This document shows, piece by piece, positions 60,217 to 64,000 of a stretch of DNA of 64,000 nucleotides. Every line of letters starts with the position of its first letter. The stretch's first letter is position 1. The notes under the pieces were generated by a model. It ran no database searches, was not told the origin of the DNA, and saw nothing but the letters and a program-made list of their open reading frames with translations. Made by a program: the position numbers and the translations under genes. The stretch is taken from the NCBI GenBank assembly GCA_963971405.1, contig OZ020490.1, forward strand, positions 11,208,874 to 11,272,873, written 5' to 3'. This stretch comes from Psococerastis gibbosa (Eukaryota > Arthropoda > Insecta > Psocodea > Psocidae).

Positions 60217-60879
60217 AGTGCGGATATGGTTTCCCTCTCGCTGGGGTTTTCTGTTAGGGTTCTCCCTTAGCCTTTGGGTCAATACCCTTCCCTCCATGCA
60301 GAGGCGTGGCTGATCCCTTTCTCAGGCATAATCTTCCGCCATTCGAGACATTGGCATTGGGCTTGCACTTATTTAAAGGCGGTGCTAATCGCCTTGTTCC
60401 GGTAGCTTTGCCGCCGTTTTGTGCAATTCTATAAAGGACCCCTCGCCACCGCCTCCTCTATCGCCCCTCCTCCTTCCTCAAACGGGCTTGGAACCGTCTA
60501 CAGCGGAGTTAAAAGTGGATTGTCGCTTAAGTCGAAGTTCATATACTATTTTTGAGTCCCGTGCCTCCACGCTCCCCCTTCGGGATTCGCCACTGGGACC
60601 TTATCAGGTTTCACTCTCCTCCTTAAAGCTGCCGAGCTCACATATTCCGGGAAACGTATTCCACTGCCTTTGTATTCACGTATTAATTACAGCTTGCATA
60701 AACAATTGGACTTAGGAATACTTGTGTTTATATGGACTACTTTTCAAGGAGACCTGCGCGCAGGTACTTTCTTTTCCCGCGTATACCTATTATGCAATTC
60801 CCTTCACACCTATATGTACCTGCTATCTATAGAATGCAAGCCTATCGGCGAGCACCTATTCTTTAGGCCTGGGGCTAGT

Positions 60880-61080
60880 TTACTTCCCTTTCAGTTAAGT
60901 GAAGCGCTTATTTAAGAAATGGTTAGTTGGACTTACATTGTCTGCTGTGTTATTACTCATAGTCATCGTATTAGCGTGGAGTCCATTGTCAGGGGAAAGG
61001 GTGGCGTTTCGGGGGGTGCGTGCTACACCCATCATCAGGCTTCCAGCACCCGCGCAGCTGCGCTTATGCCTGATTAGCAG
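60880..61080 (-). repeat. Repeat family I with intact hammerhead-like boxes
   Basis: On the minus strand CTGATGA (61038-61032) is followed by a GGGTG...CACCC hairpin and GAAACG (61010 onward). The downstream half matches 11430-11600 (ATGACTATGAGTAATAACAC, AATGTAAGTCC). Confidence 0.6.
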
Positions 61081-61388
61081 GCTAGACTGCACATAACTTC
61101 AATTATGTAATGTTTTGTTCAGTAATAATTTTTTTTTTATATTGTAATTTCATTCATAACAAATTGAAGCTCCCCACTATGCGTTTTTTATAGATGTGAT
61201 TTTCTCAGGAAATATATTGTAGATGTTCTTTGAGTCCGGGACTATACAGTAAATAACGCGGAAAATAATGAGACTGGTATTTATTAAACAAGCACTAACT
61301 TACACAACAAGACTGATTGATTATTACAAGGCACTGACTACGTGAAACTAACGTAAAGATTGGCCGAATTACACTGACTACCTGCAGA

Positions 61389-61641
61389 TTTTTTTATTTT
61401 TTTTTTAAATAGAGCCCCAACCTCGCTCTAGGAAATGGTAGCAACCAACCCGGTTTCGAATACCAAGGATAGTTTCAAGTACTGAAGTCACCTCCCGAAA
61501 ATCTGAATGGAAGGATGAAGAGTCTGCCCAAGGGCAATGGACTCTTGTCTGAATAGAATAGCCTGAGCCCTGAATAGGAGTGTTAACCGACTCCGAGCAG
61601 GGAGACAGAGATAGGGCAAGAAACCTTCTCATGAGTCTGTA
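61389..61641 (-). mobile_element. Young poly(A) retroposon with 14-bp target duplication
   Basis: 253 bp ending on the minus strand in an A-rich tail (T run at 61389-61406), flanked on both sides by TGACTACCTGCAGA (61375-61388 and 61642-61655). This is the signature of target-primed insertion. The body contains no clear pol III boxes and no recognised coding part: an unclassified SINE or a processed RNA copy. Confidence 0.85.
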
Positions 61642-61990
61642 TGACTACCTGCAGAGTGCAGACCGTCTCTATATGTTTATAAAGATGACCCGTAGAAAGA
61701 TCTAGAAGCAACTGGAAATTTCTTCACTAGAATAGGCTGGAGACTTCCATGGCCATAAGCTAAGCACAGGAGACTGTTCCAGAGGTGTCGCGAGGAGGTA
61801 CCTGTGTTGCCCCTTGAATAGGGGTTTTGTGTCCTTGTTTGGCCCGTGTGGCGTTTATTGTGTGCATAAGGCACAAGACGAAGCCGCAGCTCTTCCAGTC
61901 GTATCTTATATATATCTTATATATTATATAAATGTTATAGAATATTATTTACTAATACATGCCTCTCTATTGTTGCAGATTTACCTTATT

Positions 61991-62005
61991 ATGGACACAT
62001 TATAA
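61991..62005 (+). promoter_or_regulatory. Four-codon upstream ORF before the membrane-protein start
   Basis: In the 5' UTR exon that begins at 61979, an ATG opens a frame of four codons ending in TAA, three bases before the main ATG at 62009. Such a close upstream ORF could lower or tune translation of the main frame. Only the sequence supports this. Confidence 0.4.
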
Positions 62006-62008
62006 GCA

Positions 62009-62887
62009 ATGGGTGGAGACTCAGTCACACGTGATTCCATGTCGGAATCGACACTGTCGAAAAATTCGGGAGACGGACTTATCGCAAAATCACCGCAGAA
62101 AAAGAGCAAATTCGAGTTTAAACTTCGAACAAACAAAGATGTCGGCGTAGAAGAACAAAAAGACAGCTTCAAATGGATACCAAACCCAGCCGACAGTATT
62201 CTATCCGAAACCAAAGGACAGTCAACGTTAGAGAGCATTTCCAGTACAACTACAAGCGATTTTTCCTCCACCGGATATGGCAGAAACGGCTATATCCGGG
62301 GATCGCAACCCCTGGTCAAATACAATGAGTTCAATAGTTTAGTCACGTCGTTGGGCGCTTGCCCCGTAGAGGTGAAGGTGCAAGAATTGGCGAATAAGAA
62401 TGGAAATTCAGCAACGCCGTCGTGCAGGGAGGATGAGCTGAGCATACTGCTGATCACTGGCGGGATTCAGATGATGCTGGGCATATTAATGGCTGTTTTT
62501 GGAGTGCTGATTATTGTACACAATGCGAGTCTTGCGGGCGCTGGAAGCGGGCTTTGGGGAGGCGCAGTGGCTATGCTTTCTGGTAAGTACTCGAGTTCTA
62601 TATACAGTGGTGGAGAAAAACTTCAGAAGCCCAGCTATTTTGAAAAGTTCTAATCAATAAAATTAATTCTGATTCAGAGTACTTTTCTTTTATTAACAGG
62701 TGTTCTCGGCGTTCTGGCTGGTTTAAAAGGCTGTTATTCTTCCAAGAGAAGCGCCAAAGTATCGCCAGCCCTTCTCACGGCATTCTTAGCTATGTGCCTA
62801 GTGTCCTTTGCCCTGACCAATCTGGTGTTGGTGCTTACCGCCACTGGCCTCATCAGGGATATTAACCAGCAGCGTGGAGGAGATCAG
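62009..62887 (+). CDS. Multi-pass membrane protein with Ser-rich N-terminus, 5' part (CD20-like layout)
   Basis: A 5' UTR exon border lies at 61978/61979 (TTGTTGCAG acceptor). Coding exons are 62009-62582 and 62700-62887, joined in phase 1; the second ends in phase 0 at a GTAAGC donor. The 254 residues so far start with about 145 polar residues rich in Ser, Thr and Lys (cytosolic tail). Hydrophobic segments follow: LLITGGIQMMLGILMAVFGV, then GLWGGAVAMLS joined across the intron to GVLGVLAGL, then LLTAFLAMCLVSFALTNLVL. The order (G-x-x-Q-x-x-x-G in the first helix, a WGG entry to the second) resembles CD20/MS4A-type and similar four-span proteins; that is a layout resemblance, not an assignment. 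At least one more exon is expected after 62887; none could be recognised before 64000. Confidence 0.82.
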
Positions 62888-62949
62888 GTAAGCTAAGTAT
62901 TGTAGTTTTTATTTTGGCCTCCACTTTTCTATGAGAAATGCTTCTAACT

Positions 62950-63060
62950 TCCCTACATTGCTTAGAAACCATCTCTTAGAGAAAGCTTTCTACACTGTCA
63001 CTGAGGCACTAGCACAATGACAATGACAGAACTACCTGATTTTGACGATACTCTGACGAT
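62950..63060 (+). repeat. Fragment of a non-LTR element tail
   Basis: AGAGAAAGCTTTCTACACTG and ACAATGACAATGACAGAACT match, in opposite orientation, the segment at 22880-22960. Lies in the intron after the second coding exon of the membrane protein. Confidence 0.65.
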
Positions 63061-63279
63061 TGTATTTTATACTTTACATGTATTGTATAATTTAAAGGAA
63101 ATATATGTATATTGTATTGTATTGTATAGTACATTATAATAATACGAAAAAAATAATCCCTATAATGTACTAGTATTTATTTGACTTTTAGTCGTAGGTG
63201 AAAGAATAATAAATTATTATCAATAATATATATATATATATATCAATATCAGTACTTTTACTTTTACTGCGACTTATCC

Positions 63280-63496
63280 TCATGGAGGGTCGACAGCACG
63301 ACGGCAGCATTTCCACATAATCCTGTTCTGTGCGTCCTCGGGTGAGAGCCCCAAACTTTTCATATCTCTGGCGATCTTTCTTCCCAGTGTAACTTTTGGC
63401 CTCCCTGGTGGTCTTCTTCCTTGTATCTCCCGGTTGATTACTCTTTTGACTAGGTGGTTTTCGTTTCTACGTAGTACGTGTTCCCACCAGTTCGCC
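63280..63496 (-). pseudogene. RTE-like LINE C-terminal fragment
   Basis: The minus strand reads NWWEHVLRRNENHLVKRVIN, GRRPPGRPKVTLGRKIARDM and SPEDAQNRIMWKCCRRAVDP then TGA. The 3' side is GGATAAGTCGCAGTAAAAGT, similar to the GGATAAGGCGC 3' ends near 12415 and 13140. Confidence 0.8.
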
Positions 63497-64000
63497 CATG
63501 CAGCCGGATATTATTCGGCTTTTGAAATCTTCACATCCCCCATTTTGCTATATGACACTGCCTAGGTACTAGTTTGAACATCAATGTTATTAATTACTCA
63601 ATTAAAGTATTTGAAATAAATGTATATAAGAGAGGTACAGATCTTGCCGGGGCTTTCCTCGTTGCAGCAAGTTGCTTTACCAAATCGAGCAATGGTATTT
63701 TAATGAAAATACAAAGACTAGTAGTAGCAGGGGACTTGAATACAAACAATAGTTGTTTTACATTAGCAAGTAGCAAGGATACTTTCTCCGACTGGAGACA
63801 ATGTATCCACGGGCTTCTTCTCCAGTTAATCATTCTCTTGAGAAATGAACAAATAAGGCAGAGCTGGGTACTCAGTACGGTCTAACTCCTTGGTAATTAG
63901 GCCAATTATAGTATTAATTGTTCTCTATACTGTGCACCTACATGTTGGGTACTTTTCTTCGCGTATTATGACGAGGCATTGTCTCTTAGCGTATTCAAGA

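Larger units (their letters stand above)
41524..61978. other. Repeat-dominated 20-kb interval without recognisable host gene
   Basis: No exon of a known host family was found. Contents are listed separately: repeat G with tandem duplication, 103-bp duplication, 172-bp array, hAT MITEs, hAT transposase remnants, Harbinger-like MITEs, SINEs D/E, repeats F and I, and a young poly(A) retroposon. In 50000-51000, 52650-54300 and 57700-58500 I see nothing beyond AT-rich sequence. Confidence 0.55.

Overview
The window looks like nuclear DNA from an invertebrate animal, most likely an arthropod. Genes are split by GT-AG introns, the DNA is AT-rich, and most of the sequence is transposon debris (Tc1, hAT, Harbinger-like MITEs, RTE-like LINEs, SINEs). 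Long G/C homopolymers are frequent. I cannot name the species from sequence alone. No CRISPR array, operon, rRNA or bona fide tRNA gene was seen.

Left third (1-22 kb), + strand. The 3' half of an anoctamin (TMEM16) gene occupies 460-7349 in seven exons. All six Ca2+-ligand positions known from the family are present. A 1214-bp Tc1-type element sits in its fourth intron, inside an older repeat. At 10831 a cytosolic endo-beta-N-acetylglucosaminidase (GH85) gene starts. Four phase-compatible exons carry the catalytic Asn-x-Glu, but the rest of the GH85 domain was not found. Further exons at 16915-19101 are in phase with each other and encode a Cys-containing, beta-rich protein that I do not recognise. 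The introns are full of LINE C-terminal fragments.

Middle (25-41.5 kb), - strand. A complete five-exon secreted trypsin-like serine protease (30013 down to 24999; 301 residues) has its full catalytic triad and a trypsin-type S1 Asp, but no Arg/Lys at the expected activation site. A complete two-exon gene (41523 to 39352; 211 residues) encodes an unrecognised acidic, partly helical protein.

Right part (41.5-64 kb). This is almost entirely repeats: a 189-bp and a 103-bp exact tandem duplication, a seven-unit array of about 172 bp, hAT MITEs with target duplications, two hAT transposase remnants, and SINEs. At 62009 on the + strand begins a multi-pass membrane protein with a long Ser-rich N-terminus; it runs off the recognisable exons at 62887.

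The genes are unrelated neighbours and do not form a pathway. The most unusual material is in the repeats: nested Harbinger-like MITEs that amplified as one unit, repeats with a hammerhead-ribozyme-like core, and several insertions whose empty site can be read from another copy in the same window.
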